Virus record (IMG/VR): IMGVR_UViG_3300048997_000141 | Coordinates: 1-48,930 of that record | Origin: a virus | Length of the DNA stretch: 48,930 bases | Strand: one strand, 5' to 3' | Shown: positions 29,040-36,511 of the stretch, one piece after another | Position numbering within the stretch: position 1 is the stretch's first letter | Layout of the letters: each line of letters starts with the position of its first letter | Notes under the pieces: model-generated | The model's input: only the letters and a program-made list of their open reading frames with translations | The model's database searches: none | Told to the model about the DNA's origin: nothing | Position numbers and translations under genes: made by a program

Positions 29040-29198
29040 ATGCCAGAAACCTGCCAAATCCGCCATGCCGAGAATGGCTTCATCCTCGAATGGTACGACG
29101 AGCGGGACGATGGAACGACCGTTCATCGTGTAGCCATCTACGTAGATATCTATGAGCTCACTCGTGCCCTTATCAACATCTTCCCGGAGCAAAAGTAA
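29040..29198 (+). CDS. Small early protein, unknown
   Basis: The 52-residue product (MPETCQIRHAENGFILEWYD then ERDDGTTVHRVAIYVDIYEL) starts after AAAGG with 8-nt spacing. FILEWYDERD plus a short helix end is seen in small phage proteins near SSB genes. No function is known. Its stop abuts the next start (TAA then ATG). Confidence 0.58.
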   Translation: MPETCQIRHAENGFILEWYDERDDGTTVHRVAIYVDIYELTRALINIFPEQK

Positions 29199-29642
29199 AT
29201 GGCCGACTCATTCTCTTCAATCCTCGATCGTCCTCTCGAGACAGCCGAACGCCCGAAGCCGACGCCGACGGGCACCTATACGGCGATGATTTTGCCGGAG
29301 TATAAGATCGACAAATCAACCAAACAGCAGACGGATTACGTTGAGTACAAGTTTAAGCTGCTGCAACCTCACGATGACGTTGACCAAGAGGAACTAGCCG
29401 CCATCAAAAATGGCATTCAGTCACGCGAGATGCGCAAGTCGTTTTATCTCACCGAGGACTCACTCTATCGGCTCACTGCATTCCTCGACTGCGCCGGCGT
29501 GGAGTGGAAAGGCAAGTCGCCCCGGCAGTTCATCAGCGAGGCACCCGGCCATCAGGTCAATCTTCAAGTGATCCACAAGCCCACCGCCGACAAACAGGGA
29601 CTGTTCGCGGACATCTCTGACAACGGCTTCTCGGCCGTCTAA
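29199..29642 (+). CDS. SSB-like (OB-fold) candidate
   Basis: The 147-residue product contains PTPTGTYTAMILPEYKIDKS, QTDYVEYKFKLLQPHDDVD and FADISDNGFSAV. Middle and end segments (RKSFYLTEDSLYRLTAFLDC, APGHQVNLQVIHKP) suggest a beta barrel with helices. A phage single-strand-binding protein is expected next to Sak4, and this is the best candidate by place and length. The acidic C-terminal tip of true SSBs is absent, so the call is inferred. Confidence 0.5.
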   Translation: MADSFSSILDRPLETAERPKPTPTGTYTAMILPEYKIDKSTKQQTDYVEYKFKLLQPHDDVDQEELAAIKNGIQSREMRKSFYLTEDSLYRLTAFLDCAGVEWKGKSPRQFISEAPGHQVNLQVIHKPTADKQGLFADISDNGFSAV

Positions 29643-29644
29643 TC

Positions 29645-29670
29645 GAGGGGGCTTCGGCCCCCTCTCTTTT
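29645..29670 (+). terminator. Intrinsic terminator after the SSB-like gene
   Basis: GAGGGGGC, loop TTCG and GCCCCCTC make an 8-bp stem with a stable UUCG-type loop, followed by TCTTTT. It ends the recombination unit 2 bp after the stop and before the TTG-started fusion gene, so the next gene may have its own transcription or readthrough. Confidence 0.85.
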
Positions 29671-29681
29671 GGGAGGAACCA

Positions 29682-30926
29682 TTGACGTCAGGCATCTTCC
29701 GCACCGCCCCCCTCGCCGATATACAGGTGAACCGTGACCAGCGACAGCGACGTGATCTTGTCAACATCGACGAACTTGCAGAATCCATCCGAGCGCGCGG
29801 ACTTATTAATCCGATTACAGTCACAGGTGACCTTGTCCTTGTTGCCGGAGAGCGCCGGCTTGAGGCTTGCCGTCAGCTTGGATGGGCTAACATACCCTAC
29901 CAGCTTGCTTCTGACCTTTCCCCAGATGAACTCCATGCTATCGAACTCGAAGAAAACATCAAGCGTGTAGACCTTTCTTGGCAAGATCGTGCTCGCGCCA
30001 TCTCTGATTACCACAACTACCTCAAGGCCAAGTCCAAGGACTGGTCGATGGAGAAGACCGGCGAGGCCATGGGTTGGTCCGGCTCCGTGGTGCAGAAGCA
30101 CCTACTCGTCGCGGCCGAACTTGGCAACCCCAAGGTTGCCACCGCCCCCAAGTTTTCAGTCGCACACGGCATCGTTGATCGTCAGCGTTCTCGTAAGGCC
30201 GAGGCTGCTGTAGCTGGCATTCGTGCCACCGCCCCCAAGTCAACCGACGGCCCCGGCGAAATCATTCAGGCCGACTTCCTTAAATGGAGCCAGACCTACG
30301 ATGGACCCCATTTTAATCTGCTGCATTGTGACTTTCCCTACGGCATTAATGCTGACAAATTTGATCAGGGTAGCGCTGCAGCACACGGGGGCTACGCCGA
30401 CACACCCGAGCACTATTTTGATCTCATTGATTGTCTGCTGGGCTTTGCTGATAATCACTGCCATGACAGCTGTCATTTGGTCTTCTGGTTTTCTATGGCC
30501 CACTACACCCCTACACTCGAACGGTTGTCAGCCGGGGGCTGGCGGATCGAGCCCTTTCCACTTGTTTGGATGAAGTCGGACAATGTCGGAATCCTGCCAG
30601 ACCCACAGCGTGGACCCCGTCGAATTTATGAGACAGCTCTCCTTGGATCACGAGGCGATCGAAAGGTTGTCTCAGCTGTTGCAAACGCATTCGCCGGCCC
30701 AACTAGCCGAAACATTCATATGTCCGAGAAGCCGCAGCCCATGCTCGCGCACTTCCTCCGAATGCTTGTTGACGAGAGTACCAGCCTACTTGATCCAACT
30801 GCTGGATCGGGTTCGGCAATCCGGGCCGCCGAGCACTTGAAGGCGACGCGAGCCCTCGGGCTGGAAGTGAATCCTGAATTTGCAAAGCTGGCGCAAGACG
30901 CGCTCGCCGGATCGAGGAAGAAGTGA
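29682..30926 (+). CDS. ParB-like/DNA methyltransferase fusion (TTG start)
   Basis: The 414-residue product starts at TTG 29682 with GGGAGGA 6 nt upstream. Residues 1-150 are ParB/Srx-like: NIDELAESIRARGLINP, AGERRLEA (55-62), ELEENIKRVDL (88-98) and an HTH after that. Residues 195-410 are a DNA methyltransferase with motif IV HCDFPYG (215-221), where the usual DPPY is DFPY, and motif I DPTAGSGSAIRAAEHL (371-386). Such fusions modify phage DNA, perhaps at sites chosen by the ParB-like part. An N4/N6 type is inferred from the motif. Confidence 0.85.
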   Translation: MTSGIFRTAPLADIQVNRDQRQRRDLVNIDELAESIRARGLINPITVTGDLVLVAGERRLEACRQLGWANIPYQLASDLSPDELHAIELEENIKRVDLSWQDRARAISDYHNYLKAKSKDWSMEKTGEAMGWSGSVVQKHLLVAAELGNPKVATAPKFSVAHGIVDRQRSRKAEAAVAGIRATAPKSTDGPGEIIQADFLKWSQTYDGPHFNLLHCDFPYGINADKFDQGSAAAHGGYADTPEHYFDLIDCLLGFADNHCHDSCHLVFWFSMAHYTPTLERLSAGGWRIEPFPLVWMKSDNVGILPDPQRGPRRIYETALLGSRGDRKVVSAVANAFAGPTSRNIHMSEKPQPMLAHFLRMLVDESTSLLDPTAGSGSAIRAAEHLKATRALGLEVNPEFAKLAQDALAGSRKK

Positions 30927-31069
30927 TGAACAGCTGGGAGTTCTATCGGATAATCGAGGATCGCGTGTATGGCATTTGCGACCTTAATGCTTTTCGCGAG
31001 CACCTTGTTCATCTTAATGTTCCCGGGCACGTTATTGCCTGGCTCTGCGTTAACATCAAACCGGAGTAG
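30926..31069 (+). CDS. 47-residue early protein
   Basis: The product (MNSWEFYRIIEDRVYGICDL then NAFREHLVHLNVPGHVIAWL) overlaps the previous stop. A GTG one codon earlier (30923) is also in frame. Helix-rich with two Cys. It is one of five small coupled genes between the methyltransferase and polymerase parts. No family is recognised. Confidence 0.52.
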   Translation: MNSWEFYRIIEDRVYGICDLNAFREHLVHLNVPGHVIAWLCVNIKPE

Positions 31070-31075
31070 GAAGTA

Positions 31076-31264
31076 ATGCACATCAGCAGCCCCGTCGAAC
31101 ACGAAACCTTTCAACGCCTCGTCGAGAACATTCGCGAAGCGAAGTCGTGCTGTGAGCAGATGGATCACTGGCAGGCAAATAACGGCTGGGCGCAGGTCGC
31201 CACCCAGATGGACACCATGCTGGAACTGCTTTACAAGCTGGCCGAGAGGGGGCTACGCCAATGA
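31076..31264 (+). CDS. Small helical early protein
   Basis: The 62-residue product (MHISSPVEHETFQRLVENIR then EAKSCCEQMDHWQANNGWAQ) is all-helical with a Cys pair. GGAA lies 4 nt upstream. It is coupled to the next gene by ATGA. The pattern (helix, Trp-containing helix, LLYKLAERG) is common in small phage proteins without known role. Confidence 0.58.
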   Translation: MHISSPVEHETFQRLVENIREAKSCCEQMDHWQANNGWAQVATQMDTMLELLYKLAERGLRQ

Positions 31265-31470
31265 TTAAAGACCCTATCGCCGTGGTGAAACTGACACTGA
31301 CTCTACCAATATATCTGAACGATGAAAATAATCTGGGCGCTTTGAACGAGTTACTATCCGAAGCTAAACAAAAACCAATAGCTCGTTCGATAGGAGAAAC
31401 CATCGCAAAACTTGATAGCCCACAGCTTACGTTCGACCTCGAATTTATTCGCTTCGGTTATCCCAAATGA
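31261..31470 (+). CDS. Small early protein, unknown
   Basis: The 69-residue product (MIKDPIAVVKLTLTLPIYLN then DENNLGALNELLSEAKQKPI) shows a strand and then helices, ending LTFDLEFIRFGYPK. Overlaps on both sides are ATGA. It has AT-rich codons unlike most neighbours, which may mark later arrival. The family is unknown. Confidence 0.55.
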   Translation: MIKDPIAVVKLTLTLPIYLNDENNLGALNELLSEAKQKPIARSIGETIAKLDSPQLTFDLEFIRFGYPK

Positions 31471-31619
31471 CCGAGCGGTTTCCAACCCCCGCGATCGTCC
31501 GGTATAGCTCCATCATGCGTGTGTACGTTGGTAGCTTTTGGACGTATCGGTCTAACCCAAAGCTGCGCTTCAGCTACCTCACGCGCTGGCTCGACCCAAC
31601 TTACGGGCGTAAGCAATGA
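31467..31619 (+). CDS. 50-residue basic early protein
   Basis: The product (MTERFPTPAIVRYSSIMRVY then VGSFWTYRSNPKLRFSYLTR) is basic and aromatic and linked to both neighbours by ATGA overlaps. That tight linkage is the reason for the call. No family is recognised. Confidence 0.5.
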   Translation: MTERFPTPAIVRYSSIMRVYVGSFWTYRSNPKLRFSYLTRWLDPTYGRKQ

Positions 31620-31810
31620 CTCCCCCATCCGAAGAACTGTACCAAGAAGTTAAAGCTTTCCTCGACAGTCTTACTCCCGAACACATGGCTGAAAAACCTC
31701 TCGAACTTCTCATGGAAGCTGAAGTGCTTCTGGTTAAGGCAAACGTTTACGTAGGCCTTTACGCCATTCACCGAGCAAAAACTGATGGCCAAAATAGCAC
31801 TCCTCGGTGA
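31616..31810 (+). CDS. Small helical early protein
   Basis: The 64-residue product (MTPPSEELYQEVKAFLDSLT then PEHMAEKPLELLMEAEVLLV) is acidic, helical and Leu/Glu-rich. Its end overlaps the next gene by 26 bp. It may help the glycosylase/exonuclease product, but only position says so. Confidence 0.55.
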   Translation: MTPPSEELYQEVKAFLDSLTPEHMAEKPLELLMEAEVLLVKANVYVGLYAIHRAKTDGQNSTPR

Positions 31811-32843
31811 GGCCTGGGGCGAGTACGAGGCAAAGCTGAAGCACCCGTTCGTCGGCCCCTCCGGCCGCGAACTTGTCCGGATGCTCGCCCAGGCTGGCTA
31901 CTTTCCCGATCCGAAGGTCTGGGACGAGGAAGCCGTCCGCCGCTTCTGGCTGACCCAGAACGTGGTCAGCCTCCATAACGTGTTCAACATCCGGCCGGAG
32001 CCGACAAACGATGTCACAAATCTGTGTGGAAGCAAAAGTGATGATATTGTGCGAGGGCTTGAACCTCTCGCTCCCGGTAAATATTTACTTGGACGATACG
32101 CAGGGGAACTCGATCGAGTTACGACCGAGCTTACAGATGCTGCTCCAAACATTATCATTGCCCTGGGCTCTACAGCAGCCTGGTTCCTCTTTGGCAGCGG
32201 GCGAATATCGAAAGTTCGTGGCGCGATTGCAGGGAGCCGTTTCGGCAAAGTCCTCGCTACCTATCACCCCTCCGCCGTACTTCGACAGTGGGACCTCCGT
32301 CCCGTTACCATCCTCGATCTGGCAAAAGCTCGACGAGAGTCGGCCTTCCGAGAAATCCGACGACCCGCCCGAGAAGCCTGGATTGCCCCCACTCTGGCAG
32401 ACCTTGAAGAATTTTATGAGAGGTATATAGCAGATGCCAAGTTCCTCAGCGTCGATATCGAAACATACGCGGACACGATTACTTGCATCGGTTTCGCCCC
32501 GAGCACTAACCGCTGTATTGTTGTCCCCTTCAGCGACCCACGGCGCGAAACTTATTCGTACTGGGGATCAATGGGAGACGAGGCTCGCGCATGGCTATGG
32601 GTGCGACGAGTGCTACAACATTCTTCAGCAAAAGTTTTCCAGAATGGGCTTTACGACCTACACTTCCTCTGGCGTCGTTACGGCATCGCTGTAGCCAACG
32701 CCGGCGAAGACACCATGCTTCTCCACCATGCCCTCCAGCCCGAGTCGCCGAAGGGCCTCGACTTCCTTGGCTCCGTCTATACCAGCGAAGCCGGATGGAA
32801 GTTAATGCGCCGGTCAGTCACAACAATCAAAAAGGAGGAATAA
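31785..32843 (+). CDS. Uracil-DNA-glycosylase-like domain fused to the first part of a polymerase 3'-5' exonuclease
   Basis: The 352-residue product has a UDG-superfamily half (1-190): LGEAWGEYEAKLKHPFVGPS (7-26), HNVFNIRPEPTND (64-76), IIALGSTAAWFLFG (124-137) and ATYHPSAVLRQ (158-168). The second half (200-352) is the start of a family A 3'-5' exonuclease: Exo I SVDIET (222-227) and Exo II QNGLYDLHFL (286-295). Exo III is missing here and occurs at the start of the separate polymerase gene. The N-terminal CxxC of iron-sulphur family 4 enzymes is not seen. Uracil recognition next to proofreading is implied. Confidence 0.85.
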   Translation: MAKIALLGEAWGEYEAKLKHPFVGPSGRELVRMLAQAGYFPDPKVWDEEAVRRFWLTQNVVSLHNVFNIRPEPTNDVTNLCGSKSDDIVRGLEPLAPGKYLLGRYAGELDRVTTELTDAAPNIIIALGSTAAWFLFGSGRISKVRGAIAGSRFGKVLATYHPSAVLRQWDLRPVTILDLAKARRESAFREIRRPAREAWIAPTLADLEEFYERYIADAKFLSVDIETYADTITCIGFAPSTNRCIVVPFSDPRRETYSYWGSMGDEARAWLWVRRVLQHSSAKVFQNGLYDLHFLWRRYGIAVANAGEDTMLLHHALQPESPKGLDFLGSVYTSEAGWKLMRRSVTTIKKEE

Positions 32844-33169
32844 TGCGACGTGTGATTGTTGAGTCCCCCTACGCGGGCGACACCGAGACCAACATCCGCT
32901 ACGCGCAGGATGCGCTGCTCGACTCCCTCCAGCGTGGCGAAGCCCCTTTCGCCAGCCATCTTCTGTACACCCAGGTCCTCGCAGACAAGGGCGCTGCCCG
33001 TGATCTTGGCATCAAAGCGGGCGTAGTCTGGGGACTCGTCGCCAACGCCGCTGTCTTCTACACCGACCTCGGCTGGTCGCCGGGGATGCTTACGGCCCGA
33101 GATTTCTACGGCCGTCCCCGCACACTGGTCACGGTTGAAGAACGGAGCCTCCCCGCGTGGCGAAAATAA
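32843..33169 (+). CDS. DUF7768-like protein (nucleoside-deoxyribosyltransferase-like fold)
   Basis: The 108-residue product starts behind AAAGGAGGA, overlapping the upstream stop (TAATG). It reads RRVIVESPYAGDTETNIRYA, then DSLQRGEAPFASHLLYTQVL, then GVVWGLVANAAVFYTDLGWS. VESPYAG, then ApfASHLLYTQ and YTDLG are the marks of the DUF7768-like phage family, related in fold to nucleoside 2-deoxyribosyltransferases. It sits between the two halves of the polymerase. A role in nucleotide handling is possible. It overlaps the polymerase start by 13 bp. Confidence 0.82.
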   Translation: MRRVIVESPYAGDTETNIRYAQDALLDSLQRGEAPFASHLLYTQVLADKGAARDLGIKAGVVWGLVANAAVFYTDLGWSPGMLTARDFYGRPRTLVTVEERSLPAWRK

Positions 33170-34668
33170 TCCAGACCGCCGACCTACACCCCGGCGAGCC
33201 CGCCAGCGACACGGAGAAGCTATGGGTCTACAACGCCCTCGATTGCATGGTCACGCTGGAGGTCTACGAAACCATCGAGCCTATGCTCGACAACCATACC
33301 CGCGCCACCTACGAGTTCTCTAAATCCCTCCAAGCCCCGGTGCTGGAGATGAACATGCACGGCGTGCTGATCGACAAGTCTCAGCGCGACCGTCTGCTTA
33401 CCGCGTACTCCGCCGACATCAACCGCCTCGCCACCCAGCTTAACCGGATCATCGAGGAGGGCATCGGCATCCAGATGAACTGGAACAGCCCTCAGCAGCT
33501 GAAGGAACTTCTCTATGAGCGACTCCGCCTCCCTCCGGTTCGTAAGCGAAACGCAAAGGGCCAGCTTGTCCCGACAGCTGATCGAGGGGCACTTGAGAAA
33601 CTCTCTGACTACTTCGTGGCACAACCGATTATCAACCACATTCTGGCCCTCCGAGACCTGTCAAAAAAGGCTGGCGTCCTTAGAACTTCGATTGACACCG
33701 ACGGACGAATCAGGACAAGTTTCAATATCGGTGGAACAACTACTGGCCGCTTGGCTTCTTCACTGTCCGACTTCGGAACGGGAACGAATCTCCAAAATAT
33801 TGAGCAGCGGCTTCGTCGTATCCTTGTCGCAGATCCCGGATACAAATTCGCCTATATCGACCTCGAACAAGCCGAGTCCCGAGCCGTCGCCGGAATAGTC
33901 TGGAACCTCTTTCAGGATGGCCGCTACCTCGACGCCTGCGAGTCGGGCGATCTTCATACCAGCGTCTGCAAGATGGCGTGGCGGAACCTGCCCTGGACGG
34001 GCAACCTTAAGGAGGATAAAGATGTCGCAGAACTTCCGTTCTATCGAATGTTCAGTTACCGTGACATGGCCAAACGTCTTGGGCATGGTTCCAACTATTA
34101 CGGACAGCCTGCACACATGGCTAAACAAACTAAGATCGAGCAGCGAATCGTTTCAGAATTTCAAGGTGCGTATTTTTCTGCCTTCCCTGGTATACCAAGA
34201 TGGCACGCTTGGGTTCAGCGGGAACTCCGCGAAACTGGCTATCTCGTTTCGCTTACAGGAAGAAAACGTTGGTTCTTCGGTCGGCGAGATGACCCAGAGA
34301 CTTTACGTGCTGCCATTGCCTTTAGTCCTCAAGGAGGGATCGGTGACATTCTCAACTCCGGCATGCTCGCCGTCTGGCGATCCGGCATAGCCCAGCTACT
34401 GCTCCAAATCCACGACGCCATTCTCATCCAATATCGCGAAGCGGATGAGGACTGGGTCGTGCCGCAGGCGATGAAGCTACTGGTCCAGCCGTTTCAGCTT
34501 GACCACGGCCGAACCCTCGTCATCCCCTGCGAAGCGAAAGTCGGATGGAATTGGGCGAACCAAGAAACAGATCGAGCGGGCAATGTAATTGGTAACCCGA
34601 ACGGCCTGGCCAAGTGGCGCGGCCACGACGACCGCCAACGTGTCGGATTTCTAGATGAAGTTCTGTAA
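33157..34668 (+). CDS. DNA polymerase family A, lacking the first part of the exonuclease domain
   Basis: The 503-residue product starts at GTG 33157 (GGAG, 9-nt spacing). It opens with Exo III (VYNALDCMVTLEVYE, 24-38), which other polymerases carry after Exo I and II; those are in the upstream gene. Polymerase motif A is FAYIDLEQAESR (231-242), the O helix is RDMAKRLGHGSNYYG (302-316) and motif C is QIHDAILI (417-424), where the usual HDE is HDA. It should copy phage DNA. A working proofreading domain would need the two polypeptides to associate. Confidence 0.9.
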   Translation: MAKIIQTADLHPGEPASDTEKLWVYNALDCMVTLEVYETIEPMLDNHTRATYEFSKSLQAPVLEMNMHGVLIDKSQRDRLLTAYSADINRLATQLNRIIEEGIGIQMNWNSPQQLKELLYERLRLPPVRKRNAKGQLVPTADRGALEKLSDYFVAQPIINHILALRDLSKKAGVLRTSIDTDGRIRTSFNIGGTTTGRLASSLSDFGTGTNLQNIEQRLRRILVADPGYKFAYIDLEQAESRAVAGIVWNLFQDGRYLDACESGDLHTSVCKMAWRNLPWTGNLKEDKDVAELPFYRMFSYRDMAKRLGHGSNYYGQPAHMAKQTKIEQRIVSEFQGAYFSAFPGIPRWHAWVQRELRETGYLVSLTGRKRWFFGRRDDPETLRAAIAFSPQGGIGDILNSGMLAVWRSGIAQLLLQIHDAILIQYREADEDWVVPQAMKLLVQPFQLDHGRTLVIPCEAKVGWNWANQETDRAGNVIGNPNGLAKWRGHDDRQRVGFLDEVL

Positions 34669-35855
34669 TGACAAGAAAGCTTGGGAGTTGGATCGATGGC
34701 TTCATGCAATACTCCACGAGCTTCTCCAGCCCCGCCATCTTCCGGCGATGGACAGCCGTCGCGATTGTCGCTGGCACACTGGAGCGAAAGGTTTGGGTCT
34801 TCACCAAGGGTGCCCCCCTCTACCCCAACCTCTACATCTTCCTCGTCGGGCCACCCGGAGTCGGCAAGACCCACGTCCTTAACAGTGCCGCTCGTTTCTG
34901 GGGAAGCCTACCAGATTATCATACTGCAAGGACGAGTGTCACTAAAGCTTCGCTTGTTGACGAACTCGCAGATGCTAAACGAAATATACTTCGACCAGGT
35001 GATGATCCACCGCACGTCGCATATAATTCCCTGCTGGTTCCTATTCGTGAACTTGGAGCTTTCCTTTCATCGTACGATCCTGATTTCATGGGTTTCCTCA
35101 CAGATATCTATGACAATCAAAAATACGGAGAATCTCGTCGCACTAAAGGGACCAAGCTGGACATTGAAGCCCCGATGCTCAACATCCTTGCGGCCTGCAC
35201 CCCCAGCTACTTAGCCACCACTCTTCCAGAGGGAGCCTGGGACCAAGGCTTTCTCTCCCGCGTCCTGCTGGTTAGCAGCGGCGCATCCGCCCCCGAGGAC
35301 ATCTTTGTCGAAGGCACTGATGATGGACTACCAGAGCCACTTATACATGATCTTCGCGCGATCGCAAAGCTCTATGGAAAGGTCGGTTTCACTGAAGAGG
35401 CAAAGACTGACATTCGTGATTGGCATATGGCTGGCGGACCACCAACACCCGAACACCCGAAGCTCGTCAATTATAACACTCGCCGGACTGCCCACTTGCT
35501 TAAACTGGCAACAGTTCTGCGCGCGAGTAAAGATGACCGGCTTATCATAGAGCGGGAAGACTTCGAAGACGCCCTCGCTTACATCACCGATCTTGAAGAG
35601 GCCATCCCGGACATCTTCAAAGGCATGACCGGGGGCGGCGACAGCAAAGCCATTCAGGATGTTTGGTATTTGGTGCTGCAGGTCTGGGCCAAAAAGAAAG
35701 AGCCAATCCCCGAGGGACGGCTCTATGCGTGGCTCAGCCAACGGGTCCCGACTTACAGCATTCAGCGGGTAATCGAAGCGATGGTCAAAGCGGGGACATT
35801 ACAGCAGGGCCTCATCAACGGTATCACCGTTTACCGGCCGGGGCATAAGCCTTAG
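34668..35855 (+). CDS. P-loop ATPase, helicase-like (DUF3987-type)
   Basis: The 395-residue product has Walker A LVGPPGVGKTHVL (59-71) and a Walker B region near LLVPIRELGAF. LDIEAPMLNILAACTPSYLA (cited as the motif of residues 164-183), then GFLSRVLLVSS and a C-terminal winged helix (GRLYAWLSQRVPTYSIQRVI) follow. This layout resembles DUF3987/primase-associated helicases of phages. It follows the polymerase by TAATG overlap, the usual place for a replicative helicase or loader. It ends at the convergent hairpin. Confidence 0.78.
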   Translation: MTRKLGSWIDGFMQYSTSFSSPAIFRRWTAVAIVAGTLERKVWVFTKGAPLYPNLYIFLVGPPGVGKTHVLNSAARFWGSLPDYHTARTSVTKASLVDELADAKRNILRPGDDPPHVAYNSLLVPIRELGAFLSSYDPDFMGFLTDIYDNQKYGESRRTKGTKLDIEAPMLNILAACTPSYLATTLPEGAWDQGFLSRVLLVSSGASAPEDIFVEGTDDGLPEPLIHDLRAIAKLYGKVGFTEEAKTDIRDWHMAGGPPTPEHPKLVNYNTRRTAHLLKLATVLRASKDDRLIIEREDFEDALAYITDLEEAIPDIFKGMTGGGDSKAIQDVWYLVLQVWAKKKEPIPEGRLYAWLSQRVPTYSIQRVIEAMVKAGTLQQGLINGITVYRPGHKP

Positions 35856-35866
35856 TGCCCGGCCGG
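35834..35866. terminator. Bidirectional hairpin at the convergent junction
   Basis: CCGGCCGGGGCA (35834-35845) and TGCCCGGCCGG (35856-35866) pair with one bulged base around a 10-nt loop that contains both stop codons. Early (+) and late (-) transcripts meet here. No T-run is present on either side, so it may slow polymerases or protect 3' ends. Confidence 0.6.
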
Positions 35867-36511
35867 CGGCTGCTTTGATCGCATCACTTCCAGTTCCGTG
35901 TGGTCCGTAGATTGCGCCTTCAATAAATCGGTGATCGCCTGCCGCAGATCGGCATTCGATTTTGTCTCCCAGTCCCGAATACTTGTAATCGATTGCGCCA
36001 TCGTCTGCACCCGTTCGGTCAGCAGTTCCTGTGCCTGCACTGCTTTCTCAATCTCGGGGATATACTTGTCCGTCCGCAGGGCTGTTGCCTTCCGCTCGTC
36101 ATCCAGCGCACTCTTTAGATTTTCAATTCCCGCCTGCATCGTAAGCATACTCGCGGCTACAGTGGTAAATTGTTTATTCGTTGTCTCGCGGTCATTATTG
36201 ATTGCAGTATAGATTGCGCTGTTCGTTGCTACGCCGAAGGTGGTAACTCCGACAATCGCGCCGATCACAATCACCGCCGCGCTTAGCCCTGCGAATATCT
36301 CTGCTCGAGTCCAGCGGTTAGGTGGCCCAGGTGGGTCCATTTGTTGCAGCTTCAGCATCGCGCGGGCGATCTTATCTTCGAAATCCTGCTGTGACGCAAA
36401 CAGCAGCCCTGACTCCGTCGTGATATGATCGCCCTCGGCGTTGTCTCTTCGCTCTTCTTGCAACTTCTTCCACTCGGGATCGTTGAAGTTCATACGCTCA
36501 CCGTTCATCAT
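35852..36511 (-). CDS. Single-span membrane protein with coiled-coil tail
   Basis: The 219-residue product has an acidic start, one transmembrane helix (about residues 72-94, IFAGLSAAVIVIGAIVGVTT), then a long helical coiled coil (LKSALDDERKATALRTDKYI, QELLTERVQTMAQ). The order fits an inner-membrane anchor with a periplasmic or cytoplasmic rod, as in i-spanin-like or virion proteins. ATGATG starts overlap the stop of the giant protein. It is the last late gene before the hairpin. Spanin is one possibility, not shown. Confidence 0.65.
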   Translation of the reverse strand: MMNGERMNFNDPEWKKLQEERRDNAEGDHITTESGLLFASQQDFEDKIARAMLKLQQMDPPGPPNRWTRAEIFAGLSAAVIVIGAIVGVTTFGVATNSAIYTAINNDRETTNKQFTTVAASMLTMQAGIENLKSALDDERKATALRTDKYIPEIEKAVQAQELLTERVQTMAQSITSIRDWETKSNADLRQAITDLLKAQSTDHTELEVMRSKQPPAGH

